Shown here piece by piece: positions 1-16,200 of a DNA stretch of 64,000 nucleotides. Position 1 is the stretch's first letter. Every line of letters starts with the position of its first letter. Made by a program: the position numbers and the translations under genes. This DNA is from Phylloscopus collybita (lineage: Eukaryota; Chordata; Aves; Passeriformes; Phylloscopidae): contig JAJNNQ010000137.1 of NCBI GenBank assembly GCA_027886175.1, positions 32,102,001 through 32,166,000 on the forward strand, written 5' to 3'. Below the pieces are notes generated by a model. The model had not been told where the DNA came from. It ran no database searches and saw nothing but the letters and a program-made list of their open reading frames with translations.

Positions 1-2088
1 ATGTCTGACTCTCCATTTCATTGTGATTATTATTCATTTCCTTCCCTATAAGAAGGCAGAAAAGCAGAGCTGCACCAAGGGGGTGTTTCTGATGTTTTCT
101 ATAATCAGTCTAATGAGTGAGGAAATACCTCAAAAAAACTATGTTATTTTGAAGAATTGAAAGCATTACCTTTTGAACAATTGAGGGCCAGTTTTCCATT
201 ACCTCATACATTTCTGCAACTAAGCAGTGATGTGAAGTTTGTGAAACCTGTGCCAAATACCCAGGGAAAGAGGAAGAATTCTGCCTGCAGCTATTTAGGC
301 AGCAGATAATGTGAGGTTTCAGAATACCCTAATTTCTCTGACCAGAAATGTATAATTTCAGCCTTGCAGAAATGATCCAAAGAAGCCCCTACAGACTAAA
401 AAGGAGGGTGAGACAAGAAAGAGGCACTAGTTTTAGACCTTGCCAGCATGACTTACGTGATACTGGCATTTGAATATCATCTTGTATGGTAATTTCTGAG
501 ATAATAGAAGCTGACAAAAAAATTCCAAGAAAATTTAAAAGGACTGCTAGATATTCAAAGAGCCCTTCTTGCACAGCTGTGAATGGCAAAGAGACTGGCA
601 GAATGAAGCTCCAAATGGAAGTGGAAACACCTTTGATTTTGGTGTCAGGAAGTCGGAAAAGTGGAAATTCAGGGGGAAGTGAAGAAAACAAAAAGTGAAG
701 AAAAGAAGTCATTAACAAGCAGCCTTATGAACTTGTTCTTATTTTCCATCACAGAGGCAGAAAATTAATCTTCGGACATGAGGTCAATATCTCAAAAATG
801 CCAGCAAAGGACAAGGCAGAAGAATAAAAAAAAATAAATCACAAGTTGAATCTTTTGGGACAAAGGCAGAAAACATCTTGGCTGGACAGATGAATTGGAG
901 GATTTGCACATGGAAGAAAGTAATGGTTGCAAAAATCACTGATTAGTAATTAATGTCATGCAACAGAAATCTATTTGCATTTTTCTTTAAATATTGCAGA
1001 AATAGTTTCCTTTGATTGCAGATTAATTTTGTCACTGTTCAGGTTCTGGAGAAGCTAAAATGGTCCTTTACAATGCATCCTAACTGCAGTCTTACCTTCA
1101 GAAAAACCTTTCCCTGATTAAAATGCATCAACTACAGCATATATTACTATGCTGTGAGTGTGATGAAGGGATTGCAAAAGATTTCATTTCTCATGATTTT
1201 TACAGTGTGTCTACTCACAAAAAAATAAAAATATTATATTGCCCCTTCTGAGTAGCTTGAGACCAGACTCAGAGTATTCACTGAGATATAGCAAGGTAAT
1301 GTATAACCAGGCTCCCTCTTTTCAAAAGATCTGTACCTGTGAATATTGCCTTTAACCCATTCTCTCTTTTGATGTTCCTCACTTCCATTCTTCATTTCAG
1401 TATCCATAGGACTCAAAGTCAGAACAGAACTAAAAAAAATTTGAAACTAAAAATATCTTGGGATTTGAATGCTTGGATTATCCTCACCTGCCCAACAAGT
1501 TTTACTGACCTTTTAGACTATGACTTTGCTTGTAGCATTTCACACCACAACATTTCTTCCTTTAATCCTTTATTCCATAACTAGTCTTTTGTAGATATTT
1601 CAGAGTACATTTGCTTTTGGGGAAAGCATGATATGTCTAGATTTCCATGACCACAAAGGAACATCATCAAGCTGTAGGCCTAGACTCCTGCCAGATGGAG
1701 GCTGACAACTTTACATAGGATAGAACTAGGCACACCAACTTCACATTAAAGAAGCAAATTCAGTATATAAAGGCTATTTTTAGGAAAATCAGTAAATTGC
1801 ATAGCCCTGAATACTGATGATTCCTTTTAACATGTGTTGGCTGGAATGCTAACTATTTTCATCAAAATGTTCAAGTGTCCCAAAAGATTAATGTTTAGGT
1901 GCCCTACAAAAAATACAAAGCTTCAAAATGAAAGAACTGCAGTGCTAGATCAAAACAACAATTACTTAATAATACAGAAGTCCAGCTTGACTCTAGAAAA
2001 TGCCATTGTATTTCCATTACCAGCTTATTTGTCTCCTAAAACTTGTATTTATTCTTAGAAAATATGTGCATACCACTTACTGCTATTT

Positions 2089-2174
2089 TAATGACAGATT
2101 AGATACAGCGGTCTCTGAGTTAGCAATGAGAAACCTGCTGAGACAGCTGCAAATTTCTCCTAATGACAGATTAG
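2089..2174. repeat. Pair of identical 14-mers, 72 bp apart
   Basis: TAATGACAGATTAG occurs at 2089-2102 and again at 2161-2174. Each copy carries two ATTA/TAAT cores of the kind bound by homeodomain proteins. The bases between are not duplicated. Confidence 0.9.
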
Positions 2175-4028
2175 CCAAAGGCATGGAAAGAGATACCATA
2201 GCAACAAAGAGGCTGTCACAAGTGCAATCACTCTTTTCCATGGGTAATATTTTGCTACAGTCTGTGCACTCACTTATATTGTGATCACATCATTTTTATG
2301 AACCACCAGGTATTGCTGGTCACTGTATATATGTACATTATTCCTATAAATCTTCATTTGAAATTAAAGTAGGAGCTGAGGAGTCTATACAGAGGCTCTG
2401 AAGTGAGGCAGGGCAACAAAGTAGTTTTATGGTGAGGTGGTTTCTTCAATTATATAACCCTTTACACAATATTAGGAAAAGCACTTCCTGTACCTGACAC
2501 GTGGCAGATCATTGATCCATCCTACAAATATTTCACATCGCTCAGTGGTCAAAACAAAAGGCTTTTTTTTTTTAAATGTCATGTAAGTTAATAGCATTCA
2601 TACACTGTAAAATGTCATGTACATGTACAAAGTCATGTGAGAACTACACTGCTTTCCTAGCACTCACTGACCACAACTACCATACATCCTGCCTATCAGA
2701 AACATCCTGGAATAATCTATCCATTGTGTTTAGATGATGAATTTCTGTTTTTATTACTACTGCTCTTTCTAAAAAGCTTGGAGGAGGAAGAGGAACAAAG
2801 AAATGAGAGAAGCTCCCACATATTTAACTTTGGCAGGAAAAGCAGTACCACTTAACGAGCCTATGGATCTGTTGCTTGTGGGAAGTACAGACCAACAACT
2901 AACATTGTTGCATTGCTAACACTAGGTAAGACTCAGTTACAAGAAAAATACCATTCTTCTTTCATATCCAGGGGCACATTTTAACTCTTTTGTATCTTGT
3001 GTGCCTTATTCAAGCAGTGGTTATGACAGCACTGGTAGTAGTTGAGTCACCACTTTATGCTGCCTCTTGGTACTGGGAATCTGAGTAGCCCACTGAAATG
3101 TAAAGCTCCCACACACAGATCCTTTCATTCTGTATGCTGAAAGGGTTATGAACAGCATATTTTATAAATTGAAACATAAATAAAATTACTGTCTCTCCTT
3201 TCACCAGCTGTAATTAATTTAGAAACAACCTAGCATTTGCAAGTGAGAAAGAGGAGATAGCAGTAATGTAAGCAGTACTTAGAGACAACAACCAGATTGA
3301 TTGAGAGCAGAGGGATGCACATACTGAACACAGTCTGGCTTCACATGAAGCCAGTTGTTGTGTTTGGACAGTACACTTTCTCTTTTTCCAAGGATCTTAT
3401 TCAATTTTGAGTTCCCTTTAAATTCTGGAAGCATAACGTAAAATTAGATAAACTGGAATATTACAGATAACTGAGTCCAGGCTCTCTCCTATATTGTTTT
3501 TGAAGGTATAGACACTCTCAGTATGGATTTCTCACCATCCTGGCAATATTTCTGTTCTTTTCACATAGTTGCCTATCTCTGCTATTGATTTGGAATGCAT
3601 ATTTGGATTTGTAATGTAGATAAATGTACTCACTATGGATTTATTTTTGGCCCTGTAATATTTCTCTTTTATTTCTCTCTGCCCTTGTAATATTTATTTT
3701 ATTTTATTGCAGTACTCTATTTCTGATATTGGTTTTGCATATAGTTACACAGTAATATACTAGCTATTGATTTCTTTCTGTTCTGCACTGTGCTTTCCTC
3801 CACATGTTAAAAAATTTTAGCCAGTTTTCAGAGAAACAATTGCAGTTCCTTCAGCCCATCTTAAAAGTGTAAGTGCTCAGCTATTCCAGAAGCTGAATGC
3901 TCATTTCCAAATGATAGCCCTTTATAACCTGGCTGAAAATACTTCTTTCCTTTGTTTATAGGAAAACAATACTTTCATCTTCTAGAGATTTTCAGGGGTT
4001 GATAATCAATATCTGCTAGGTGTCTCTC

Positions 4029-4047
4029 TTTTTTTTTTTTTTTTTTT
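4029..4047. repeat. T homopolymer (19)
   Basis: Uninterrupted T run with no recognisable retroposed body beside it. Confidence 0.95.
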
Positions 4048-4670
4048 GTCATTTTTAATTTATATTATTAGCATTAGTATTACACCAACAATTCTAAATG
4101 AATATGCACAGTTGCCAACATGCACTGTGAGTAGTAGATACTGGACATGTTGCTCATCATACTATGAGTCACTGATTTAGCTCATAGCTGTGTATCTTCA
4201 GAATACGAGCCTTTTTTAACTCCTATTATATTGCATTTGATAATGGTCAAAGTGCAAAGCTTCCCAAACTGACAAACAAGGAATGGGCTTTTATAGTCAT
4301 CTTCCTGCTGAAGACCACATCAAAGTGACTAAATTATCTAAACCAGCTGCTTCCTATTCAACATTAAGTATCTAAATATTAGGGGCTAAGTTAGTCATGG
4401 TAGTTTTCCACTAGATCATTTGAGAAGCATAAGCACCTCCAGAAGACAATTCATCTGACTTATCTTAGAACAAAATCAACTGTCCTCTGGAACAGAACAA
4501 TTCCATCTAAAACTAAAAACACTGCCTAGAGCTCAGGCTAGTTATGTCACTCTAGAGAGTCCTAACCTAAGCAAAGTCCATTAAATTCTACCCCACATAA
4601 TTTAACCACAATTCAGTGTTAAACTATGCCTCATTCCACAGACAGTTGAACCAAATCGAACTAAAAGGCT

Positions 4671-4930
4671 GAGGACAAGGTAACATTTAATTACCATGCA
4701 ATGGTTCAAAGCTGCACCACAGAAGGTTTAGACTGAACACTAGGAAGCTTTTCTTTACAAAGACAATGGTCAAACTTTGGAACAGGCTTCCTAGAGAGGT
4801 GTCCAAGCCTATCAGTGTTTAAGGAGCATATAGACAATGGCGTTATTTACATGTTTTAATTTGGTCAGGTCATTAGATGAGATTATCATTGTAGGTCCCT
4901 TTCAACTGAAATAGCCTATTTTATTCTATA
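4671..4930 (+). mobile_element. CR1 LINE 3' end, 5'-truncated
   Basis: The piece runs in CR1 order. Aggacaagg comes first, followed by the actgaacactaggaagctt block, ctttggaacaggcttcctag, and the terminal block ggtccctttcaactgaaa, then ttttattctata. This is the non-coding 3' tail of the chicken-repeat-1 family, the dominant avian LINE, which is usually 5'-truncated. It diverges noticeably from younger CR1 copies. Confidence 0.85.
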
Positions 4931-7593
4931 CTTTTTCTCATTAAAAATACCAATGCATATTTCTCTACATATTCAATATATATCAGCCTGGGAACACTCT
5001 CCCACTGCCTGGAGCAAGCACACACTTCCTCAGTCATGTTCCACCTCCAGAGATGAGACCCAGGGTACACCACTTTACCTTGTTCTTTTTCTCTAATTTC
5101 TGCAGGAAAGATACACAGGTTTATGAGCTGCCCAGGAGCCATGACATGTTCCAAACTAGTCCCAGTGTGGATGCCTGGAGAACTGGGACCCCAGGAGGCA
5201 CTGCAAAACGATCATTTTCAGTCTTTGTAAAGGGCTCATCTGTTTGATATAAACTTAGAAAATTTTTAAAATATCATTCTCAGTTTTATACATAATAATG
5301 ATATATTTTTCAACTGATGGGAAAATTACTTTTTTTTAATACAGACTCTTTCCTGTATTGCAAGAAGAAAAAGGAAACACAAAAAAGAAACAAAACAAGA
5401 AGGAGAACTTCTGGAACCTAAATAATTATGTTAGAAAGAGGCTGTATAAGAAAGACTATTTCAAATGTAAAAAAAAAAATTGATTTTCCACTTTTTTGAA
5501 ACACTTTTCTTATCATTTGAAGAGGGCAATGTGACAAAATTTTTGTGTTTATGTATCAAAAATTGAGGCTAGCCACGTGGAAAAAAAAAATGCAATTGTT
5601 CCCTTTCACAACAGTTTCTCAGCCTGGAGGAGAATGCCCAAGTGTGCCTGCTAAAATCTCAGCTTAGCTCATAATCATCTCATAATTCTCCTAATGTATT
5701 CATGAACATCCTCTTTTGTTGTGGTATTATGCCTAGGAACACAAGCTCATATTTCTTTATATGAAGTCAAAAAATTTACTGACTTACCTAAGTTGTAATA
5801 GGCTTTTTCCCCCTTCCTCTCTTGGAGGCTATGTAGACCCAAAACAGTCAATTCTAAATCGGCACAATCAGTACTCATCTTATTCATACACATTTTTCCC
5901 TATATTCAGTTCTTTTCTATGGTTAATTCTTAATATCAGTCTTTTCCCACTAATATGCAAACAAATTAGGAAAATAATACCTGGTTTTGTATTCTAAAGG
6001 TAAATAATTTCCAGATTAGATTCCTTAACATTTGAATTCTGAGTACTTCTAATTCATTATTCATGTATGGCCTTATTAGATCTATATAACTGAACAAAAT
6101 ACAAATCCTCAACTAGACCACATTTTTAAAAATCAATTAGTTTCCTGCCATTTTTTCATCTGGCCTTTTTTGCTTAGTGACTAACTTTTAGGAAGTCAGT
6201 ATCATAACTTTTTACAACACTGAGATTAAATATGCAAACAGAAGTGGACAAGCAAAATACCTCCTTCCTCTATTGTTTCTATTTCTAACATAAAGGTTAA
6301 CTATTAACAGCTCAAGATGTGGAAATGTAGGTGCTACTTTTGAACCTGGTATCCTCTAGAGGATAGTACCTCAGCAGGTAACTGGGTTAGGATTTTGGCA
6401 AACTTACAGAAAATAAGGTGAAGTTTGGAGGTGAAGATACACTTTTTTGGCCTTTCAGGAAAGCCTTGTGAAGGTTTTTGTGTAATCTATTTAAATCACC
6501 CAAGCTGTTCAGTTCCTTTTTTTTCTTTATGCTTTTACATTATACATGATAATCACATATGGGTTGTTTCACTTGAAAATCAGAAACTTATTATTAATAA
6601 CTTTTTAATACTGGCTCTCTGTAGAGCTATTTTTATTTCTCTCAAAAAGGCAGGGGGAACTTTGAAAAAAAAGAGCAAGTTAAAAATTTTCTTCTTATTT
6701 ATGTAAACCTTGAAGAGCAAAAAGAGGAGCTACAAAATATGGTAGTGATTACATATCAGGGAAAAGTACTTGCCCTTTGATAATAACCTTCTCTCTTAAC
6801 ACAAAGAACCACTCATATTTCCAACAGCAATATATATTTTACTGGCCACCAGAATGAAGTCTCTTAAAATCTCAGGTCACTGTATCTGAAAGACAGAGAC
6901 CTTCATTCACCTGTCACTGACTTGGTTTCAATGACTTAGGTCAACATGCAGACAGATTTGAATTGAAGTTTGCTATAGTCTCAGAATAGCCTTGCAGCTC
7001 TGTAGGAAATGAAGAAAAAAGGAGGAAAACATACAATATCTGGACAAACTAGAAGGCAGAACAAATAGTGGGGATTTAAGGTGACTAGTATTTTCCTTCC
7101 AGTGGTGCTAGCTCTGTAAGCAGGTTATGGTAACCATTGTACTGAATCAGTGTTTATGACAGCAAATACTGGAAAGCATCATTACTAAAGAGGTATGAAA
7201 TGAGTCCTGAGGATTGCCCCCACCATGGAGAACAAGAAAATTCAAGCTGCTACAAAGAGACAAACCTAAAAGTCTAACAACAAAGGCATAAGCTCCTAAG
7301 CACAAGAGCCTTGGGCTTCTTTAGATCTCTCACAGCAGAAAAAAACTTCATAACCTCAACCAATGCAGAGAAACCTATATTCTGACAAACTCTTACGAAG
7401 AAATCTCATTAAAGCAATCATAATTGATTTTCCCTCTTTTGTGACCTCTTCTTTTCCTACAGAAATATAATCCAGCTCCACATTTTTACTTACCATTTTT
7501 AAACCCTCTCAATACATATAAAATGGCAAATATTCTGTAATACTAATATTGTCATGTAGTAGTAACCAGGAAAAATTTCAAAACACACACAAT

Positions 7594-7664
7594 TCTATTT
7601 ATTTCTATTTCTATTTCTATTTCTATTTCTATTTCTATTTCTATTTCTATTTCTATTTCTATTT
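7594..7664. repeat. Hexanucleotide microsatellite (CTATTT)n
   Basis: Ten perfect CTATTT units run from 7605 to 7664. They are preceded by a partial unit and one imperfect unit starting at 7594. Confidence 0.98.
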
Positions 7665-8345
7665 AATATCTATCTGGTTCTTTTTAATTATATTATATAT
7701 GCACATACATTTTACATGCATATAATCAGATTTGCATTGGAATGTACAAAGTTAAGTGTGGGCAGCATTCCAGCAAAGTTATCTTCAGAAGAAACACATC
7801 TAAAAGTGGATTCATGAAGAGAACTCTAAAACAAATATTTCGGAAGCATCCTTCATTCAAAGAATGTCAAAATCTTTTAGAGAGTTATAAAATACAGAAA
7901 CCGAGACATATAGAGCTCTCTGTGGAACAGAAGAAATATAATTCAGTCAGTGCATGCTACATTTCACCACAATCAATGTGTACCAGAAATTTAGTGCCTA
8001 TGTAAGGAATATTTCAATAAAATTACGTAGACACTCAAACACCTGTATAGAGTAAACACCTATCTAGCATATTACAGCCTGAAACTACAACTATTAAATA
8101 CATAAAAGAAAAATCAGTCATGAGTACATGTGCTGGGGTGCAGGGGGAAAGGTGTTTATAATTAAACACATGCATGTGTGTCTTCAGACTACATTTTCAT
8201 CTTTTATATGTAGATGAAGAATTGTGTTGACCCTGACAAGATACAATACCATAGTTTCAGGAAGTTTGTGTGTTTAATACTTATCTGAAGAAATTATTTT
8301 TCTTCTGTTTCTCTTAGCTACTAAAATGCAAATATGACAGCATGT

Positions 8346-8369
8346 TTTGTTTGTTTGTTTGTTTGTTTG
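8346..8369. repeat. Tetranucleotide microsatellite (TTTG)6
   Basis: Six perfect TTTG units. Confidence 0.97.
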
Positions 8370-8912
8370 ACTTTGTCACGCATTGTATATGATGACCTTT
8401 AAATATATTTCTGTTAATATAAATTTGAACCAATAATATGAAAAGTGTCAAATGGAGGAAAGGAACTCCCTGAAACTCCATTAAAAATTTTTAGTAAATC
8501 ACAGTTATACAAGATGAAGAGAACCAGATCATACCGTAATGGCACATCAAATGCTTACCATACTCATTTCTATGTAGAAATATGGTAATTCCATGAAACT
8601 GATTAAAAAAAAAGTTTGTTTGCTATCCTTTGAATGAAGAGCTTAGCAAAGTGTACAGACTTAGTGCAACTGATTTCAGAGAGAAAGATTACAATGCATT
8701 GGATCATTACTGTCAGTTGAAGGGATCAACTCTACTATCCCCAGTGCTTACCTGAGAAGGTCTGGCACACAGCTTATTATGTTCAAACAATTGAAAAGTA
8801 TGCTGAGAAAAGTGTGAGGGACCAGGAAGTCCAATCCCAGTACAACTCTCTTCCCATGCTTCTTTAGTCTTCTCAGCTTAGGTCTTCTTTGTGCACCCAA
8901 TTTCCTGTGCAC

Positions 8913-8933
8913 TTTTTTTTTTTTTTTTTTTTT
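8913..8933. repeat. T homopolymer (21); A run on TAFA2 sense strand
   Basis: On the gene's sense strand this is a 21-base A run starting about 37 bases after the donor of the residue 87-128 exon. Confidence 0.95.
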
Positions 8934-8952
8934 ACTTGTTGGTGTCATGTCA

Positions 8953-10295
<1,343 letters not shown>

Positions 10296-13200
10296 TTAGA
10301 AATGCATTAAACTTGGCTCTGTAAGGCAATCTGCCACACATGAAGTGAGAATTGCAATGATATAAACACTAGAATGAAGAGTTGATCTTTTTTTCCAAAT
10401 GAATTATAACTCTCTTGGGCAGGAAACACTGGCTAAAGAAGAACAGATGGACAAGGCTGCATATGGGCCTGGTCCAGTGAAGCGGGAAGCAGAAATGTAA
10501 AACTAACCTGGAAACTACATTAATTTCTCGACTCCCATAAACAGCTGGGTATCTCCACCAATATTTTTTTTCTTTTTCCCTGTGGGAGAAACTTTGAAAT
10601 GAAAGTACATCAATGGTAAAATACCTATACATGCGTATGTTTTCAGAATCCATGTCTCTCCAGACTTTATGTCCAGAAGAGCTCTTGACATGGTATTCCA
10701 AAACCCTCCTACAGGCGGACAGAGAACTGGCAGGATACAGGGAAAACCCTCAAATGAAGTCCAGAAATAAAATCTACTAATGAAGCACACTTAAAATTTT
10801 TCTGCCTGGCACTGCAAAGTTTGGGAACATGGGGAACCAAATCTTTCAAGCAAGGGAGGCAACAGGACAATCTTCATTATTCCATATCTGTACCTATCAC
10901 TCCCATTCATGCTGCTCTAACTGATTACCAGAATCATACTGCTGGAGTCCAATGAGAGGACCGATTTGGTAAGAGGAGAGCTACCAAGATACCCTTTCTG
11001 GTTCAGCAGGCAGTTACTAAATGATCTGGAGTTTGGAAAAGGTGTTAACTGAATTTATAGCAGTTGCTTATACACGATCAGATATTCCTGGGGGTAGTTC
11101 ATTACCATCAGAAGAAAGAGAGAAAAAAACTCTGAACTTTAGCTGATATTGACCTACAACCTTGTATGGGCAGGAATACTAATTACGTGAAGCAATATGT
11201 GTCCTTTAGTTCTGCTGCTATTTAACTTTTTGTGTGCTTTATGCAAAGCCTGTGTACTGAATGCTTCAGCTATTTTTAATACCCCTGATGTCAAACAATA
11301 AACAAGAGCTTCTACAAGGAGAAAGCCCTAAGAATAGGAGCCCAACACTGATGTCTCTATTCACTCCATTGTTATTTCACAGTGTCAGCTCGTAAAAGGC
11401 CTGAGGAAGGAACAAAACCTGATGTAGGCTATGAACCCCATGAATTTCCTAGAGGCAAAAGCCACAGATAGCAATTAGACTCTGGGTCTTCATCAACAAA
11501 ACATACACTGCTAAACATTTCATTGGGGAATTATGCATTTTTCAGTATAACAAATTCCAGTGAACAGTCTGCGGCCTTTGTCATCACTCAATGTATTGTA
11601 CTGTGTCAGGTTTCATTATACTCCATCACATCACGCTGTGCTACAGCTTAAATGATATAACACAATGCAAGCAATTAACCCATGATCCATCTTCTTATGA
11701 TATGCTGAAATGTTACATTTAAATCAAAAATCTAGGAGGAAAAAAATCTCTTTATGCACAAACACTGATTTTCTTCACTTTCTGACTGTAATTTTTAATT
11801 CAATAGAGGATGAGAAAAGCAATTCATACTATCTGATCTTTGCAATCTCTTTTATTTTATACCTTTGATGACATTGAGCAAATATTTTTATAGCTGCTAG
11901 CACAAGCTGCCCAAAAAATACTTTTAATTATTTTCCAAATAATTACACTGGTATACATGCCAATAAAGTAATTTAAATAAATATATCCTTTTTTTTTTTT
12001 CTTAACAAAACACTTGTGACATTCTTTATTTGTGAATAGGAAAAAAGTTATTCTAGGATATATCTGGTATGTATAATATATATTAGAACAAACACATCCT
12101 GCTTTTGCAGGCTCACATTAATTTTGATAGGCCATCACATATCTTATAGCCACTCATCCTAACACAAATTCACTAAATTGTATTTTACGAAAGGTACATA
12201 AAAAACCCTAGACACTGAATCTACAAAAGAAAGTAAATTCAGTGGTAGGATGAGAACTTCAAACCACTTACTTTTTCACTATATTAGTTTCAATTTGTAT
12301 TCTATGTATCACTGATCCTGAAATTTTGAGTTCTCACTCTCTTTTCATATAACTTTACACTGCTTTACTATGTCTACAGAAATGCTGCGACACAACTGCT
12401 AAGGAAAAACAAAGTACAATGTACATCAGTAGCCATCAAGAATGGAAGCCAGTTAAAAGAACTATTGTAAAATTCTGTGGGGGAAATTTTCACACTGAAA
12501 CAAAAAAATTTTAAAGCCTCCTTTGCAGTATTTAGGGTGAGAAAATCAGGCATTGTAAGACTTTTATGGAAAAAGAGTGCAATGAAATGAAACAGTCATA
12601 CTCATGTACAATACAGAAAAGCATTTCAAAGGGTGAAAAGATAAACGAAAAATGGAAGCGAACAAAAAGTAACCACATTATATTGATAGTATTTGGGGAA
12701 TCTTTAATAAAGATGCTTTGAAATTTTCTGGGTATAAAGCATCTTAGAAAAATATACAAAGATATTTCAAACATTGAGAAATCTAGGCTAACCATCCTCT
12801 AGTTTCTATTTGCCATCTAGAAGATGCCATGAAAATTCCTTGATGGGAAATGTAGGGATTTCAGTTCTTTATGCTATCAAATAATTAAGTTCCAGTGCAG
12901 TAAGTACATTATCTGTCACATTCGTGTGAAATTAAAGCTTCTATGCAGTAGATAAAGGATTCCCCACAACCTAAAACAAATTAACCTCATTAAGCCACTG
13001 GATCATTCCACAAAAGTAGGATAGTACTTTGAGAGATTCACATTTTGGCTTTGTTTCTTTTCCTCCTAGCAGAGACTTCAAAGTAGGCTGCTTGCTTTGC
13101 AGAAATTGTTTGAGGAACCAAATGTCATTCCTGTAATCCTACAGAAATTAGTTATTCAAAACCACTGCAAACAGTATTTCATTCACTGCTAATGCAAGTA

Positions 13201-16200
13201 GTTCTTCCTGCAATCAGTATGGAGAGGGATTGAAGAAAGAGACTCAGAGATCTCCGTGTTTACAGATTGAAAACTTTTTCTGATGATTATATATAACATA
13301 ATATATGTATAAATTATGTTCCAGAAGATCTAACACTGTATCATGAGAGTGGAGCTTAAACAGGAGAGTGGAAAACAGGCATAACCATACCTCACCCATT
13401 AATGGCATATCCTGTAATTAACCTGAGACTTTTACAGCTTTTTTTCATGTAGCAAAATCATCAATACCTATCTCATAAATCATAACCAGAAAATTCTGTG
13501 ATTAGTATCATGCTCCTGGAAAAAATAAAACTAGATAATTACTAGTCTTCATTTTAAATAAAACTTTTCTTGTTCCTTCATGGTAGTTTTATATTTCTTT
13601 CCTTCAGGTAAATAAACTTTCAGTCACATCTGCACAGTGCATCTGGCACTAAGTATGACCCTTAATCTTCTACTTTTGTGGGAAGATTGCTCCAGAGAAG
13701 AATGGAAGTTACTATCCAAGATTATTTTGCAATTCAATTCTCAAAGATGAATATAAGGTGTTTAGTGTAGGTATGGAAACCTTGCATTAAATCAAAAAAA
13801 TCTGAATACCATCATTCATCATGATCACATTTTCCTAAGCCTCAACACTTAAACATTGATGTTCAATTCTGTCACCCAACTGCTCAGTTATTTGAATCTT
13901 TTCTTTCCTGAAAGTTGCACAGATCATGCATCAACACATACACCGGCCATTAACAAAGAGGAAGAAATTATGTTGCCAAGAAGTAAAAAAGTCACAGCCT
14001 GTTTCTGTCTTCAGGATCCCTATCATTACAGTAGCCACATATAAATACCAAGGAAAAAAAATCAAAAAGGCTCTATTATATGATCTGTGCAAAGACACTG
14101 GCACAGGTGGGTGATACAGTTAAATCCATCCAATGACTAAGAGCTATTGGAAGCAAAAGAAGATCCCTCATCTCTTTCCAGCACTTTCATCCCTTGCTTG
14201 CATGCACACTCTCATTTGATAGTGAAGATGGTAAGCCAGGGATTTGGACTGGAAGAAAAAATTCCCTTTTTTTAGGGTTAGTTCTCTACCAGTTTAGCTC
14301 CTAAAACTGGGTGCAGAGACCAGTGAGAAGCATTTTTAGCCAAAGGGCTGAAAGGAAGCAGCTGGCAGTCACAGACACCTGATTAACTCCGGCAGAAACC
14401 AGTTCTATATCAGCTTGCAAGGACTGCAGGTCTGTACTCTTACACAAAATAAATGCATCTGATTTTATTCTACTTCAGGTAATTTTTCTGAGGTCATAGA
14501 GACTATTTAAAATCTGCAAAGCTTTGTTTGTTTAAGTCTATGCCATAGTTGAAAAAAGAAGTATCAACAATACAAAGAAGAATAGAAATTACACTTAGTC
14601 ATGAGTCTCAATCTACATTGCATCTAATATTTTATACACTTTAAACTTTTTGTCATCTTGGATACGATCAGCAAGATGCCCCATATGAAATACTACAATA
14701 ACCCAGTCTTTCAAAGTAGGTACATATGCATTTTTTATTCATGTAAAGCATATCCACATTAATGATTATAATGGAATGACAATTTCAATCAATCATCCAT
14801 AAGGAAAAATAGAGAATATTTCAGGACTTTGTCAACTTATTTCATCTGTTTCCCTAAGTGACTAGTCACTATTCTATATCACAATATCCAAACAAATGTG
14901 TGATTGGGTGTTATTGGTAAAATAAATAAAATTAGTGGTTATAATACCCCATTTTTCCAGGACAGACTCTAGATCACTGCCCTACCCCTAAATGACCAGG
15001 GATAAAAAAGGAGGGGTTTCTTCTTCCCATAGTTTATTTGCTTTGTTCATACTGATTGACAAGGAAAACAAATGTAGGTTATTTTTCTGCTACACTTCAG
15101 CAATTTCAGTATGTCATATCAGTCTCAGTGTGCCACTGTAGAGAGGAAGGATACAAACAAACATGCAAAATCTCCCTCACACACACAACGCACACACTCC
15201 CACACAATATTATTGGATTTTTTTCAATATTTTAATAAGTGTTAGAAGCTTATCAAAGCTTAAGCAATCAAAATCTTATATAACCACAGCCAAGTCAGGA
15301 TTTCCATCTAAACTTTCTCTTTAATGTCAGACTAAGATATATGAAAACAAATACACTATTCAATCTCTTCATTTATTTAATTTTAAATATTAATTTAGTT
15401 AATTTTAACATTCTTCAGTATTTTCTATAATATCCCTGTAACAGCTGTTAGGGAAAACTTGAAAGTAGTTTATTTCTACTCTACCAGCAATTGTTCTGAT
15501 AGTACTGCAGTTCTGTGATGTAAGGACACAAGCAATGTGAAGCTTTTTGTTAAGGATGAAATCTTTGATTTGACCAGTCATTAGTGCAGTTGGGGAAAAA
15601 AAGCAGCCAAGATTTTGAGAACACAAGCTTCAGTTTGCTTTTGTGAACACAAAACAAAGCACAACTCCATTTCAGCTCCAAGGGCCGAAAGAGAGATCTG
15701 GCAGCACGGACATTGGGGAAAAGATGTCTAACTCCCAAAGCAGCACTGGTAGATATACATCAACAGCAACCTTAGTGAACATTACCTTTAAAGATCAAAT
15801 TCAAAACCCTTTGAACTCAATGTTTTTGGTTTGATAAGTGGTTTTTGGACAGAATCTCAATGACAGAGTAATTTTATTTTTTTTTCAATAAAGGTGACAT
15901 CTGGCTTTGCAACTAAGATATTTATTCTGATGACTGAATATGCAGCACCTCTTACAGTGATTGAGCAAATGATGATATATAGTCTAGATACATGAAAACT
16001 ATGGTGGATTAGGACTATTAAATAAAATAAAAACAAAGAGAATTGTATCCACAAAGGGTTTTTTAAATTTTATTTTGTACATTTTTTAATTGGTTTGAAA
16101 AACTTATAATATTTTTTAAATTGGGAAAATCATCAAAAACAAAACTTTTTTATTTTTTTAAAAACTTACTTGGTGTTCTTTTTTTTTGGTGTTCTCTTTT

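Noticed and set aside
14280..14500. Possible LTR-like promoter/polyadenylation arrangement (tctatatcagc, then aataaa)
   Set aside because: No TG...CA ends or target duplication could be found and no known LTR block is recognisable.
15180..15206. CA-rich stretch as a microsatellite
   Set aside because: Interrupted too often to call a clean repeat array.
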